Positions 1 through 11,060 of a stretch of DNA of 64,000 nt are shown here, in pieces. The stretch comes from Paroedura picta. Taxonomy: Eukaryota; Chordata; Lepidosauria; Squamata; Gekkonidae. The stretch lies in assembly GCF_049243985.1 (NCBI RefSeq), contig NC_135372.1, positions 96,277,318 through 96,341,317 on the forward strand, read 5' to 3'. The first letter of the stretch is position 1. Each line of letters starts with the position of its first letter. A program made the translations under genes and the position numbers. The notes below the pieces were generated by a model that saw only the letters and a list, made by a program, of their open reading frames with translations, made no database searches and was not told the DNA's origin.

Positions 1-700
1 AGATTTGACATTTGTGGTGAATTTAGTGGAGAACTAGAGATGATAGGCTGGTAAAGAAAATTACAAAATTGTAGTCTTGCTTTACCACATAGGAGAAAAA
101 GTCCTTGAGAGTTAGATATGCAAGGGGTATTTGCAGATCCTGACCATCAAACTTTAGCAGAAGTTTTAACAACCTTCCAATCTTACTGTGGAGCCAGGAA
201 AAATCCTGTGTTGGAGAGAGACTAGTTCTGACAGTTACAATATAATAAGGCTCCTGGAATAAAGGATTTTATCACTGAGCAAAGAAAAACATAAAGGTTC
301 TGCCAACTGCAGGACCTCATGCTAAGGGACAAGATTGAGTTCAGTTTACCTGAATTCCAAGTATATAAGAATAAATTTTAGGAAAAACTGGCACTCACCC
401 TTGAACAGGCTAGGGATATTTGCAAACTGAAATATCTTTCCCAGACTAGAGCTGTATCTGAAGAAGAAACATTGCATGCAATTCAGTTCCCTGCATGGGA
501 AGGCAAATTCCAGAAAGAATTCCAATGAAAGCCACTACCCTAGCAAGGACAAAGATTTGCAAAAAAAAAAAAAAAAAAAGTAGAAGTGCACACAACCCCA
601 GGTAGTGTCCAGTCTTTGGAACAATTTTTATAAATGCTCCAGGAAAAATCATTTTGCAAAAGCATGCAGCCAAAGTAAACAATGCACAGCTAGATAGGGG
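1..700 (+). mobile_element. Gypsy-type LTR retrotransposon gag remnant (fossil)
   Basis: Short conceptual peptides here resemble the gag capsid region of vertebrate Gypsy/Metaviridae elements: a stretch like TFQSYCGARKNPVLER near 170-225, one like LTLEQARDICK near 395-430, and a degenerate zinc-knuckle-like stretch (YKCSRKNHFAKAC) near 630-670. The copy is broken in several places and carries an internal A-run. No LTR, protease or reverse transcriptase is visible, and the element probably extends left of the window. It is an old, inactive fragment. The family call rests on motif resemblance read by eye. Confidence 0.6.
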
Positions 701-925
701 CCTACGTCCAATCAATGGCTTTTAACAAACAGTGGTCTATCTAATGCATGCTACAGCACAATTGCAGTAACAGCACTGGTACCCTCTCAAGGTTGGGGAA
801 CAGGCATACCTTCTCCACATAGGCTGTGCAGTAAGCTATTGAGATAGGAATGGTGTAAGTACAGTGCTTGCTCTATACATCTTGCCACTTGACAGTTACC
901 TCACCCACTGCCACTTCTGCCTCTC
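701..925. other. Intergenic, no feature seen
   Basis: Unique-looking sequence between the gag fossil and the next repeat. I see no coding exon, RNA gene or recognised repeat. Confidence 0.5.
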
Positions 926-1144
926 AGGGTTGTCAGCTCCAGCCTGGAAAATTCCTGGAGATTCACAAGGCAGTGCCTGGGGAGGGGGGAAATCTGGGGT
1001 AGGATTTCACCTAGAATTTATGGTATACTGTGCAGCTTGCCCTCTTAAGCTGCCATTTTCTCCACAGGAACTGATCTCTGAAATCTAGAGATGAGTTCTG
1101 ATTCCAGGACAACTCCAGGTCCCATCTGGAGTTTGACAACCCTA
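926..1144 (+). mobile_element. Miniature repeat with gttgccaac/gttggcaac-type ends, copy 1
   Basis: It begins agggttgtcagctcc and ends ggagtttgacaaccct, so the two ends are inverted copies of each other. The interior contains the 'gccattttctcca...ggaactgatctctg' block shared with copies at 2281-2464, 17429-18071 and 60790-60934. This looks like a non-autonomous DNA transposon common in reptile genomes. The superfamily cannot be assigned by eye. Confidence 0.55.
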
Positions 1145-1564
1145 CTTAGGGTCCCCTAGCATCTAACCTCCCTTCCTTCTCTCCCACAGCTTTCTTTAAA
1201 AACAGCACAGCCAAACACATGTGCCCTATAGGGCTTTGCAAACTCTCATGAGATTCCTTCTCAGGAGAGGTCAACCACCAGGAAACCCAAAATGGTGGTT
1301 AAGCTTTTGCAAAAGAAAGTGATCATGGGTGATGCCCAACTGGGCTTGTGGAGCTCGCTTTGTGGCTTTTTTTTTTTTAAAGTGGGCAGCAGGGAGGGTG
1401 TCAAACAGAATACACTGTGCTGTTTCTCTGGTGGAGGAGGCAGCAGCAGCAGGACAGATGCTGCCATCCTATCCCACCTGCCACCAAAGTGTGCCCTCTC
1501 CCTTGAGTCTTCCTTTGTGGTAGATGGAGTCACTGAAGCAGTCGTGCAAACTTAAATGTACTCC
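1145..1564. other. Intergenic, no gene seen
   Basis: Contains a T-run near 1369 and a short GGAGGCAGCAGCAGCAG purine-rich tract. The open frames on both strands have no recognisable domain. Confidence 0.45.
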
Positions 1565-1655
1565 GGGGAATGATAGAGGACAGGAAGGCCTAAAGGATCT
1601 GGTCCATGGGGTCGCGATGGGTCGGACATGACTTCCCACCTAACAACGAAACTGG
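1565..1655 (+). mobile_element. RTE-BovB-type LINE/SINE 3' tail fragment
   Basis: The block 'ccatggggtcgcgatgggt' followed by 'cggacatgac' and a CAACGAAAC end matches the well-known 3' terminus of RTE-BovB LINEs and the SINEs they mobilise (ccatggggtcgcaaagagtcggacacgac type). Only the tail is present, about 90 bp. It may be a 5'-truncated BovB or the end of a BovB-dependent SINE. Confidence 0.55.
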
Positions 1656-2280
1656 ATGTGCAAAAATACTATTTGGAAATGATGCCTTAAAATGAAAAAA
1701 GGAACTATTCGATTACGTACCCCAATTTTCCCTCAAAATCTTTTTGCTGTTGTTGTTCATTGCAGGTCTTGGAGAGATAGGCAAAAGAAACCTTTTTTAT
1801 CATGCAATGCAGTGTTTTTTAAAAATAGATAAAATCATATCTAATTCACAATTTTCATTCCTCATCAAATATTGTTTCCTGCCTAGTTAACTATTCCCTA
1901 TCCAACCATTTTCTTCTCTTCACACCTGTTTCCCCTGGGAATAAGCCCTGCTAAGTACAAGCAACAGGACGAGCAGGGCATGAAGGCAAAGTCCAAGCAA
2001 ACAACAAAACCAGCTAGTCTTTCAAGTGCCATTGAACTGGTGGGGCTGATACAAATAAGCAAGGCTATTCTTCCAATTTGCCATGTTCTGTCTTCTCTCA
2101 GTACAACACTACACAGGCCCCCACTACCACAAGCCTCTCTCTGCATTCCCATTTCTTCTGCACTTGTTTCATTCCCCCGCCCTCAGGGGAAAAAGTAAGC
2201 AGTTTTTATTTGGACTTCTGCACATTATTGTACTTTCCAGTCCCCATTCTTGAAAGACTGCCCCAAAGGCACATTTGTAG
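1656..2280. other. Intergenic, no gene seen
   Basis: AT-rich sequence with short unassigned open frames on both strands. No domain, repeat family or splice-site pair could be recognised. Confidence 0.45.
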
Positions 2281-2464
2281 TAGGGTTGCCAACTCTGGAA
2301 TGGGAAATTGGGAGCAGAGTACCTGAAGAGGGTAGAGTTTGAGAGGAATTCTGCCATATACCTCCAAAGCCACCATTTCCTCCTGGGGACTTGATCTATA
2401 TAATCTGGAAATCACTTTTAATTCCAAGAGATCTCCAGGTTCCACCAGGAGATTGGAAAGCCTA
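2281..2464 (+). mobile_element. Miniature repeat with gttgccaac-type ends, copy 2
   Basis: It starts tagggttgccaactctgg and ends 'ccaggagattggaaagccta', with the internal 'gccaccatttcctcctggggacttgatct' block split across 2370-2400. It is the same family as 926-1144, more diverged and with a decayed right end. Confidence 0.55.
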
Positions 2465-3247
2465 GTTTGGGCAAAGTATGGCTGAAGAGTGCTAAATTTC
2501 CAGATCTATTTGTGAACTTATGCTGAGTAGAGCTCAAATAAGGGTTGATGTGGGAAGGCATAAAGTGAGGGAGCTTTGCCCTACATGTAAGATACTGGAC
2601 ACCAACATAGGTACCAGATGATTATTTGGGCTATTGCAGTAGTATGGGCATATACAGGCTGTAAACTAGTATAAATGCCTAGACCCAATTTCTCCAGCAT
2701 AAGTAAATTGTGAGTCATAGCCTCAGGTCTAAAAATGCTATCCCTAGCAACAGATTTCTGATATTATAGTAACACAGATGAAAAGGCATACATTTGTTTA
2801 CAAGAACTGTTCGGCACAGCACAGGTTGGTGTTCCATGAAGAAACATCTGGACACATGGAAGTGACTTCTCTTAACTTCCAGCTGCTAGAATCACATTCA
2901 AAGTGACCCACAATGTATGAAATACTTTCACAATGTTACTTTTCCATGGAAACAATAGCTGTTATTATCACCAGGATGCTATAAAATGGAAAATATATAA
3001 AAGAAGGTGTGTCAGTAAAATCATTCCGAGGTGTGCTCTCATGACACACCATGTATTAAAAAAGGTTTGGCTGTTTGGCATCATGAAACCTTCTCTTTGC
3101 TTGGAAATAAGTCTTATGGAAATCAATGGAGCTTACTAATAAATACATGTGTATAAGTTTACAGTATAAATATTACGGCTTAGTCATACCCATATTTACT
3201 CACAAGCAGTCTCACTAAATTCATTGAGTATGGCTATTTCCACACAG
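2465..3247. other. Intergenic, no gene seen
   Basis: No coding exon or RNA gene recognised. Open frames here are short and lack any motif. Confidence 0.45.
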
Positions 3248-3261
3248 TAGCAGAGCTCCCA

Positions 3262-3544
3262 TGAGCCTCTTGTGGCGCAGAGTGGTAAGGCAGCGATATG
3301 CTGTCTGGAACTGTCTGCCCATGAGGTTGGGAGTTCAATCCCAGCAGCCGGCTCAAGGTCGACTCAGCCTTCCATCCTTCTGAGGTCGGTAAAATGAGTA
3401 CCCAGCTTGCTGGGGGGTAAGCGGTAATGACTGGGGAAGGCACTGGCAAACCACCCCGTATTGAGTCTGCCATGAAAACGCTAGAGGGCGTCACCCCAAG
3501 GGTCAGACATGACTCGGTGCTTGCACAGGGGATACCTTTACCTT
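3262..3544 (+). mobile_element. tRNA-derived SINE (family A), full length with target duplication
   Basis: The head (gagcctcttgtggcgcagag, tggtaag) carries an A-box-like segment and the block gttgggagttcaatccc is B-box-like, so the 5' part is tRNA-derived with an internal RNA polymerase III promoter. The body has the aatgagtacccagcttgctg core, and the tail ends in tacctttaccttta. A perfect 14-bp target-site duplication, tagcagagctccca, flanks it at 3248-3261 and 3545-3558. This shows LINE-dependent insertion and fairly recent age. Other copies are at 19059, 40145 and, reversed, 59144. Confidence 0.85.
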
Positions 3545-3558
3545 TAGCAGAGCTCCCA

Positions 3559-4959
3559 ATAGAGCGGCATCTACAGGAGCAACAGTCTTCCTCACACTTT
3601 CCCCCCTCCCCATAGTCTTCCACACACTTGCTTCTGCCCCCTCCCTCCAAGCATTCAAAAAAAGCATACCACAGTCTAATCCTATCTGCTTGGAATTAAT
3701 TCTCACTGAGTTGAATAACAATTATTTAGGATGGACTGAAAATTTGATTGGGACAATTGCAGCTCTGGAACTGGAAAGGGGCAATGTGTAAATAAAAGTA
3801 CGGTCCTTCTCCAAGGCAAATATTCTATTCAGCATCTCCAAAGTGCATTTGCCCAGTTTTGTCACAAGAACTTTCAAAGAAGCATATTTCACACAAGCCT
3901 CATATTGTGGTTATTATACTGCTATACCATCTATAACGATTAAGCTTCCCGATGTTTAAACCACATCAGCCTTCCTGTCATTTAAATCAATTGCTCTTGC
4001 CCTGTCCTTAGTGGGTCAAGGAAGTTGTTGTTTCCCTCTTTCTCCTGATAACTTTTTAAAAAGTCAAGCTACAATCCTGTGCATGTTTATATGTAACTGC
4101 ATTGAGACTTCCAAACAGGAGTGCAAACCACCTGAAGAAAACAATGTTGTGTCCCTTTGTAACAGAGGCTTAACCTGTGGTGGCTGAAACTGTTCATAGC
4201 ATGGAAGTAAATAACATTCCCAGAAAGCCTCTGTTAAAGGGACCAAACATTTTACTCCAGGTTATTGGCAGCCTACCTGCAATAAAACAGTTTTAGCCCA
4301 AAGTTTCACATTTGTACACAGGTACAAATTAGGAACATTCCTGATAAAAGAATTATATTGACACAATCATTTTAAAGTGGTACTATCCACTTTAAGCAAT
4401 ACTTTTGCTTTCCAGTGGAGAGAGCTGAGACCACACTTAAGGAATGCAATCCTAAGCAGGTCTACTCAGAATCCCACACAGGTCTGTTCATTGAGGCTTA
4501 CATCCTCAGAATTCTTTGGACAACACTGTAGCTTTCCAGTCAAAATAAATGGGATTTGGAGGGGGTTGTGTCTGGATTTAAAGTGTGATAAATGATATTG
4601 GTTTTTTGCTATTGGTTATGCCTCAGAATATGAAGGAATGTTGGGAAACAAAGCAGCCATCCTTCCACTCATAACTCTACTGGGCATTATGTATTGTGAA
4701 AATACTTTTGTACTTACAGGACAGCAATGCAGCCTAATTATTTAACAGAGGGGCATCCCTATCAGCTGACAGTAAACATCACAACACCAAGTGCAACCAC
4801 CAAAACCAGGATATCTGAAGATAAAATATTGCTTACTAGCAATTTCATCAGTTGTGCGATTTAGTCAAAGGTAAAACTTCAGGATCGTGTGTTTCCAGCC
4901 CAAGCTCTCCCAAACCACAGAAGACTCAACTGCTCTCTTTCAAGGAAACTGAACGCTTT
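3559..4959. other. HMGA1 upstream region, no gene seen
   Basis: About 1.4 kb before the HMGA1 promoter with no repeat or coding exon that I recognise. It may hold distal regulatory sequence, but no specific site can be supported by eye. Confidence 0.4.
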
Positions 4960-5262
4960 TTTGACGCATAAAGTTTTGGGAGGCGGTAGCTGCTGCTGCT
5001 GACTCTGAGAAGTGGTCTTGTCCCTTCTCTAACCAGCTATCTGCCACTTTCCACTCCCGGGCTGGCTGCAAAATGAAGCAGTCCTTTTAAATCACCCTTG
5101 CTGGCTTCCTTGCGTTTCCTCCACCCACAGGTGATGATGCAGTTTCCCTTTGGCTCCGCCCCTCTCCCCTTTACCCTCTCGCGCTCTCTCTCTTCCATTG
5201 GAAGGGCTTAGCTCCCCTCAGTCAGCCTGCCCTTATTTAATTTGGAGTGTGATTTGACTATT
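4960..5262 (+). promoter_or_regulatory. HMGA1: HMGA1 proximal promoter (predicted)
   Basis: The block just upstream of the predicted first exon holds a GC box (ggctccgcccctc, 5152-5164), a long pyrimidine tract with a CTCTCGCGCTCTCTCTC run (about 5164-5193), an inverted CCAAT box (attgg, 5197-5201) and a TATA-like ttatttaa at 5233-5240. Transcription would start near 5260. Pyrimidine tracts are a recurring feature of HMGA gene promoters. The call rests on motif spacing and on the splice donor downstream, not on transcript data. Confidence 0.55.
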
Positions 5263-5573
5263 TTTAGCTCCTGGATTCTTTCCAGGAAGACTTGGAGGAG
5301 GATTTTTTTTCCTTCCTATTTTTTTTTTAATTCTGTAAATGATTTTGACCCAGCTTCCTTCCTCTTGGAGCATTTTTTAAAAATTTATATAAATATAAGA
5401 GAGGGCCTGCCTGCTCGTGCGCTCTCTTTTTCCAGTGCGAACCTCTCTCTCTGCCTTCTTATTACAGCTCTCTGCATTTGCAACCTTCAGCAGCCAGAAG
5501 GGGGGTTGATTTTAATTTCATCACAGCACACGAGGGGGGGAAAAACTACAGAGAATCGCGAGTAAGAGCAATT
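5262..5573 (+). other. HMGA1: HMGA1 5'UTR non-coding exon (predicted)
   Basis: This segment runs from the predicted start site to one of two good donors. GTAAGA begins at 5562 (exon end 5561) and the consensus GTAAGT begins at 5574 (exon end 5573). It has no start codon leading to an HMGA1 frame, so it is untranslated leader spliced to the acceptor at 26401-26403. Mammalian HMGA1 also has non-coding leader exons and a large first intron. The exact start and the donor in use are uncertain. Confidence 0.5.
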
Positions 5574-5699
5574 GTAAGTTTCGGATTTCTTTTTTTTAAG
5601 TTTGGTGTTTATTTTATTGGAATTTTACAAAATAAAGAAATACGTTTAGCAAAGTATTATTATTTCTAATTGCCAAAAGGAGAGAGGCTTCTCTCTGGG

Positions 5700-6260
5700 T
5701 TTGGAATTTGGAAGCGAGCAAGGCATGCGGAATAATGCACCCTCTTAAGCTTTTATTCTCATTGAGCATTGGAAGGGGAGGAGAGGAGGAGGAGGAGGAG
5801 TGTGTGTTTAAAAGCCACGGGGGGGAGTTGCTTGCTGGGAATGGCGGGGGGGAAAGTGCCCTGAGGATTGCAAAGGGCAATTGTAAAGGTGGTTCTGTTA
5901 AATGCCCAGGCACTTGATCCCGCTTCCTTCGAGGCGGTGGCGGCACGGGCGCAATTCTGCAGCAGGTCTCGGCTCTGATGGCTGGGATTCCTCTCCCCGG
6001 TTGACGCTGGGAAGGGGGGGGGGTGGAAGAGCCGCCTGTGGGAAGGGCTGCAGTTGCTGTGCCTGAAAGGTTGGGCTCAGCTCCGGCTGCCTCTTGCCTG
6101 TCGCCCGTGGTCGGTAAGGCGAGGGCTTGTGGCGACTGGTGGTTCAGGTTGCCCTCCCCCTCCGCAGTTCTTTTCCCGAGGTCTCAGGGCAAAAAATGCA
6201 CGCCGGGGCTGTTTCCATTTCAAATCGCGCGACACGACTTTCCCCCTTATTATTATTTTT
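5700..6260 (+). promoter_or_regulatory. HMGA1: CpG-rich block after HMGA1 exon 1, possible alternative first exon
   Basis: CpG density rises between about 5920 and 6240 (ggcggcacgggcgc, atcgcgcgacacgac). A donor-like GTCG|GTAAGG lies at 6114. Mammalian HMGA1 uses several promoters and leader exons, so an alternative exon ending at 6113 is plausible. Nothing here is coding. Confidence 0.4.
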
Positions 6261-8236
6261 TCGCAATATATGTCTTCCAATAGACATGTAGATCTGGAAT
6301 CTTTTTTTTGCAAATAGCAGGTAGTGCATTGGGCTTACTAGAAACACCCCCTTCCGCTCTGTTAAAGGGGAAGGGCTCAGAGCATGGATTATTCCCCTTT
6401 AAGAACCTCGGTGCATATCGGTGCTTCGGTGTTAAGGATGCCTAGAGCTCGGTAGGCTTCAAAGATACCTTTATATATTATCTTTTCTGGGGTATTTGAG
6501 AAACCAGACTAGTTTGGGACTTGGGGTGTGTATGGAGGGGTGTTCGCGTTTGATTATGAAATGTGTGTGGGAATTCAGTTCAATGGGAGGTGGCGTCTGA
6601 CTTGCTTTTTAATTGGGAGTTCTTGTTAAGTCTTGTTGGATGCGTGGGGGATGGTTAGATGGTCTGTGTACATTTTGGAAATGTTAGTTAAAACTAAAGG
6701 TGAAGGTTGGTGTTTAACATGCCCTTTGGGGGCGCTGAGTGGGGGGGACCTTTGTGCTATATCTAGTAAGGAGGGAGTTTTGTGGGTGAATTTCCCCCAA
6801 GTTTAGACCTTGTATACGTATGCTTAATTTCCGTTAGCAAGAAAATCTGGGAAGAAAGACCGTCCCCCTCCTAGTTCTACACACACACCCTCCCAAAAGC
6901 TTACAGGACACTTTAAAGGAATTCTTTCCTGGCCATTAACTCTTGACAAGGGGACCACACTTCACCCATGATATCCAGGCCTCCTAGCCTTAAATGTATA
7001 TCCCCTGCAGGACAGAGTGCTTCAAAGGTTCCTGGGTTATTGTTCTTCCTGTGTGGCTCCCCCCCCCCTCCCACCTCCTTTTATCACTTCCTTTTATTAT
7101 CCCGGCTTTAAGGGGGTTGTTGATTTAATAGTGCATCTTATGGGGCTTCAAAGAGTCCTCTTGGAATGCACCCATTAATGGAGCTCCTGTGCCACAGCTG
7201 GTCTTGTTCTCAATCAAAGGGGCTCTTCAAGTTTCTGATTTTGTTTTGTGTTTTTCCTCTCCTTTACATGTTGTAAGAAATTGATCCAGGGAGGTGCCCT
7301 TGGGATACCACACAGTTTGGGGAGAAGGCTAGCCATCTTAGATTGAAGAGAGCTATGCTAAAGGAACCCCGTGTCTTCAAAACATTTGTTTTTAATCAGA
7401 TAGAAGAATAGGAGCTATGGCACAAGTAAAATGTTAGTACATCCTAAGGGTGTGGGAACCTGAAAGTGGAACCAGCCATTATATTGAAAAAAATACTGCT
7501 GTTTTTCAGGGTGACAGGTTGTGGTTTCTGACATTTAACTTCTTTTGGGGTGCTGAGATGGCTCTTTAATTTCTTGAGATGTTAAGATCTGTTCACAAGA
7601 GGATATGACCTAGCAGTAGAGCAACACAGCTGATCAATCCAGTGGCAAATTCACACTGAAGAACCATCACCACTAACCATGAATTTTGTATACTAGGGTA
7701 TCGTAGCTTATACTTGCTGTTGTGTGGCACAGAGCTGATATCTATTAGGTGGGGTTGTATACATGTGAACAGGCAAATATGAGTCAACCAGTTGATCTTG
7801 CACACATAATAGTTTCAGTGCTGTAATAAGAATTTCCTGTGTCCCAGAAGACATTTAGTTCTGTGCCATATATGATTATCAAACTGCCTTTTATAAAAAT
7901 TCTACTTTTTGTCTGAAAGAAAGAGGATCAGATGTTCCTTATTTGGCCATGGCCACACTTTACAGCTTGGCTGGCTAACGATCTGAGTTTGTTATGCTAG
8001 AAATTTGACTTTCAGTCATTACTACAGTATAAACAGACATTTATATTGCTATATAAATAAATTTCTTTGGATTAAAGGCCACTTCACTTCACTAGAACAC
8101 ATGAAAATGTATGCTGGAAGGCAAATTTTTGGCTGTTAAGGTGCTGCAAGACACTGGGTTATCTTTGCTCACTTTCTTGAGTCCTTATGCAGTATTCTTT
8201 ACTGGCCTAGTTGTAATTGTAATTTATGTAGTGTTC
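6261..8236 (+). other. HMGA1: HMGA1 intron 1, repeat-poor 5' part
   Basis: Nearly 2 kb of intron with no recognised transposon copy, unusual for this repeat-dense window. Low repeat content next to a promoter often marks regulatory sequence. I can name no specific element. Confidence 0.4.
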
Positions 8237-8297
8237 CGTGTAAATCTCCCAGAGCCGCAAAGAATGGGCGGTATAAAAATCCAAATAAATAAAAAAT
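8237..8297 (+). mobile_element. L2 LINE 3' tail fragment
   Basis: The sequence 'gtaaatctcccagagccgc' followed by gggcggtataaaaatccaaataaataaa matches the L2 3' terminus seen intact at about 16230-16290 (gtaaaccgctctgagcc...ggcagtatataaat). Only about 60 bp remain. Confidence 0.6.
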
Positions 8298-9018
8298 TGG
8301 TAGCATCACTGAATAATGGTGTTGTTTATATGTGCATGTATGTACTCATGAATTCTATGCAAACTGCAGCTATTTTATTTGCCAACATAGTACTCTTAGC
8401 ATCTGTTGTGTGCACCACCCAATCATTTTACTATGGGGAACAGTATTCTCTAAGAGAACACTAACTAGTCCTGCTCTACGTAGCCTAGAACAAAACAGCT
8501 ATCATGTTCAGGTGCATATTTATTGCTAGTAAGCTCTTCAACCCATAAGCACTGTGAATTCTCTACAAAAAAGTACAAGACGCTACAACGGCAAAGATAT
8601 TCAAAGACACAACTCAATTGTATCTGCATCCTTCTATGCCCCCCATGTTCGTGTTAATTTAAGTATTTTGAATTTTTTTATATTCATAGGTGTAATCTGT
8701 GGACAGTAAAAAAGGGGAGGGGGTCTAGTGGCCGTTTAAGGCTAACAGCATTGTGTTCCAGCAGAAACTTGTTGACGAGAGCCTACTTCTATTCCTCATT
8801 AGGCAGAACTTTTTTATGTAGGAGGTATGAATGAAACACAGACAGCCATGCGATGCAGGAAGCACAGAGGAAGTAGTAAAATTATCATCTAATGCATCTA
8901 TTATTTATAATATTTATATATATACCAATTATCATTACAATAGCCCTATAGGCTAAAGTGAGTGCATGTGACAGGTCCAAGGCTACAGCAAACTTCGATG
9001 GCCAGCATGGGGATTCAA
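8298..9018 (+). other. HMGA1 intron 1, mostly unassigned
   Basis: No exon is seen. Around 8715-8830 there is a block (gtctagtggccgtttaaggctaacag) resembling the 'gtggcacctttaagaccaac' repeat at 10595, 12285 and 49473, but too diverged to bound. Confidence 0.4.
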
Positions 9019-9291
9019 GAAGAAGAGTTGGTTCTTATATGCCACTTTTCTCTAACCGAAGGAGGCTCAAAGTGGGTTACAGTCAACTTCCCTTTCCTCT
9101 CCCCACAACAGATACCCTGTGAGATAGGTGGGGCTGAGAGAGCCCAGATATTACTGCTCGGTCAGAACAGCTTTATCAGTGTTGTGGCGAGCCCAAGGTC
9201 ACCCAGCTGGCTGCATGTGGGGGCGTGCAGAATCGAACCTGGCATGCCAGATTAGAAGTCCACGCTCCTAACCACTACACCAAAATGGCTC
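9019..9291 (-). mobile_element. Sauria-type tRNA SINE (family B)
   Basis: Read on the - strand it starts gagccattttggtgtagtgg (tRNA-like A box), has a B-box-like ggttcgattctgc segment, then gtgaccttgggctcgcc, and ends in tataagaaccaactcttctt. It is full length, about 270 bp. Copies of the same family lie at 11873, 25269, 25929, 21409, 32822 and 59958. Confidence 0.8.
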
Positions 9292-9822
9292 AAATCCGAT
9301 TGGAAAAAGTGAGGTCACTAGGTAACACCTGAAATGGGTGTGGAGTCCTAGATTTTGCTGAAATAATTAACCCCTTTTGCATGTAGGAAATTCAGTTATT
9401 GTGCCCCCCTCCCCTGTGATTCATGCTGAATTCTCCCTTGGGAAGGAAAACATTGACATTGAAGTTGGCAAAAGTATATCCTGAAAGACTGAATTGTTCT
9501 CACTGGTTTCTAATTGCTAGAGTTCTTGATGTCCATTTATTCTTCAGAGAGATTGACCTAGGTATCTTACAAAGGAAGTAGAAGGGCTTTGTGACATCTG
9601 GTGTCATATTGTACATTGAAGGATAGGAGGCCAGATAAACTCAAGGGAGTATGGATGGTTTTGTCAGGTACTGTGATGGTATTGCTTGAGTATATGTGGG
9701 GACCAAGTTGGCATCTTAGTTTGGGTTCTTAGATGTGTATCTTTCTGGGGGCTCCTATTTGAAATAAGCTGTTTCAGGTTAGGAAGTTGTCTTGCAAGCA
9801 AGGAAAAACCTATAATCCAAGA
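9292..9822 (+). other. HMGA1 intron 1, no feature seen
   Basis: Unassigned intron sequence with no recognisable exon or repeat. Confidence 0.4.
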
Positions 9823-9908
9823 CAGGGATAGTCAACCTTTGGTACTCCACATGTCCATGGACTACAATTCCCATAAGCCCCTGCCAGCAAATGCAGGGGC
9901 TACCCCTG
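9823..9908. mobile_element. hAT-type miniature element (cagggat...acccctg) with 8-bp target duplication
   Basis: The ends are cagggatagtcaacc and gcaggggctacccctg, and the interior has the block ccatggactacaattcccat. Flanks atccaaga (9815-9822) and atccaagg (9909-9916) match at 7 of 8 positions, the 8-bp target duplication typical of hAT transposases. It is the same family as 51464-51559. At about 86 bp it is non-autonomous. Confidence 0.7.
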
Positions 9909-9984
9909 ATCCAAGGCATATGTGAGAGCAATAGCATATTTCAGTTAGAGTAAGATAAGTATTCGAGTAAGATATGGGTAACCA

Positions 9985-10150
9985 AGTTCTAATTCCCCAC
10001 TGTATACTGAAGCTTGTTTGAACTTTAGCCAAGAACATTCTTGCAGCCCTCCCTAACTCACAGGGTTGTTGTGATGATAAAATGGAGGAAGGGATAATGT
10101 TATAATCTACCTTGATTTTTTTTTAAGATAGCTGGGATAAAAATGTATGA
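9985..10150 (+). mobile_element. Degenerate tRNA-SINE (older Sauria-like)
   Basis: The blocks 'cctccctaactcacagggttgttgtgatgataaaatgga' (spread over about 10050-10085) and a 3' 'agctgggataaaaatgta' resemble the body and tail of Sauria SINEs. The tRNA head is lost. Confidence 0.45.
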
Positions 10151-10594
10151 AATATTCATGCTCGCTTGTACATCACTGATGATGCACCGTACTGGTTTGA
10201 GCTGACAGCTCTAAGTTGCAACCAGTACTGTTCTGTTATCTCATTTGGGTCGGTCCTGTGTTAGGCTGTTTCTGGATAGTTTTATTGAGCTGTTTGTTGG
10301 TACTGTAGTTTCAGGAACACCACTAGTAAATCATTTTGATGTGAGTCCCTATCCAAGGAACTGGAGCAAGTGCAGTTGTAATATAGTGCTTCGCTTGTGT
10401 CCATCAAATAATTGTGTCCAGCAAATATTTCTGCTTGGACTGAGTATACTCTGATCTTTGCGCTCAAATTGTAATTTGGTATTTTTGGTGAGAAAGACAG
10501 GAAGGTGAAAATGCCTGGTTAGGTTCAAGTTGATAGTGAGGTTAAAGTTCATGAAATCCTGGTAGAATCTCTCAACCTTTTTCCAAGGTGATGA
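10151..10594 (+). other. HMGA1 intron 1, no feature seen
   Basis: No exon or repeat recognised. Confidence 0.4.
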
Positions 10595-10690
10595 TGTAGA
10601 ACAAAGTTTGAATCCAGTGGCACCTTTAAAACCAACAAAGTTTTATTCATGTAAGCTTTTATTTCCATACACGTTTCCTCAGACACAATG
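10595..10690 (+). repeat. Interspersed repeat of the gtggcacctttaagaccaac family, copy 1
   Basis: 'agaacaaagtttgaatccag' followed by tggcacctttaaaaccaaca and a cagacacaatgaaatgg end is shared with 12285-12420 and 49473-49590. All three share order and orientation. The family is familiar from reptile genomes, but I cannot class it. Confidence 0.5.
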
Positions 10691-10989
10691 AAATGGAAAT
10701 TACCAGTCATACATATAGGCAGAGGGAGAGCAATAAATTAGTAAACAGCATAATGAAGGTGCTTAACATATCTAAGGACCATACAAGAATAACAAGCTAA
10801 GTTGATAAAGTTACCATTTGTTTGGGTTTAATTCTAGGAGGAAACATAGTGGAGGAAATAAATATGTCAAGATTGGAAACTAATCTACAGATGTATCATT
10901 AACTGTGGAATGCTGAGAGTAATTTACTGAGACTAAATAAACTACTATAAATCAGGCATTAAGGTGTTAAAATGATCTGTGACCATGTG
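10691..10989 (+). other. HMGA1 intron 1, no feature seen
   Basis: AT-rich sequence with no exon or recognised repeat. Confidence 0.35.
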
Positions 10990-11060
10990 TTTTTAATTGT
11001 TTTTAATTTTGTAAATTGCCCCAAGTTGAAGTGAGAGAGGCAAACTATAAATAAGGTAAT
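10990..11060 (+). mobile_element. LINE 3' tail-like fragment
   Basis: 'gtaaattgccccaagttgaa' followed by ggcaaactataaataaggtaataaaaaa has the layout of L2-like 3' ends (a gtaa..gcc..gag..ggc..tataaata pattern) but is strongly diverged. Confidence 0.35.

Noticed and set aside
3262-3330. tRNA gene
   Set aside because: The A- and B-box-like sequences belong to SINE heads; there is no full cloverleaf or acceptor stem.
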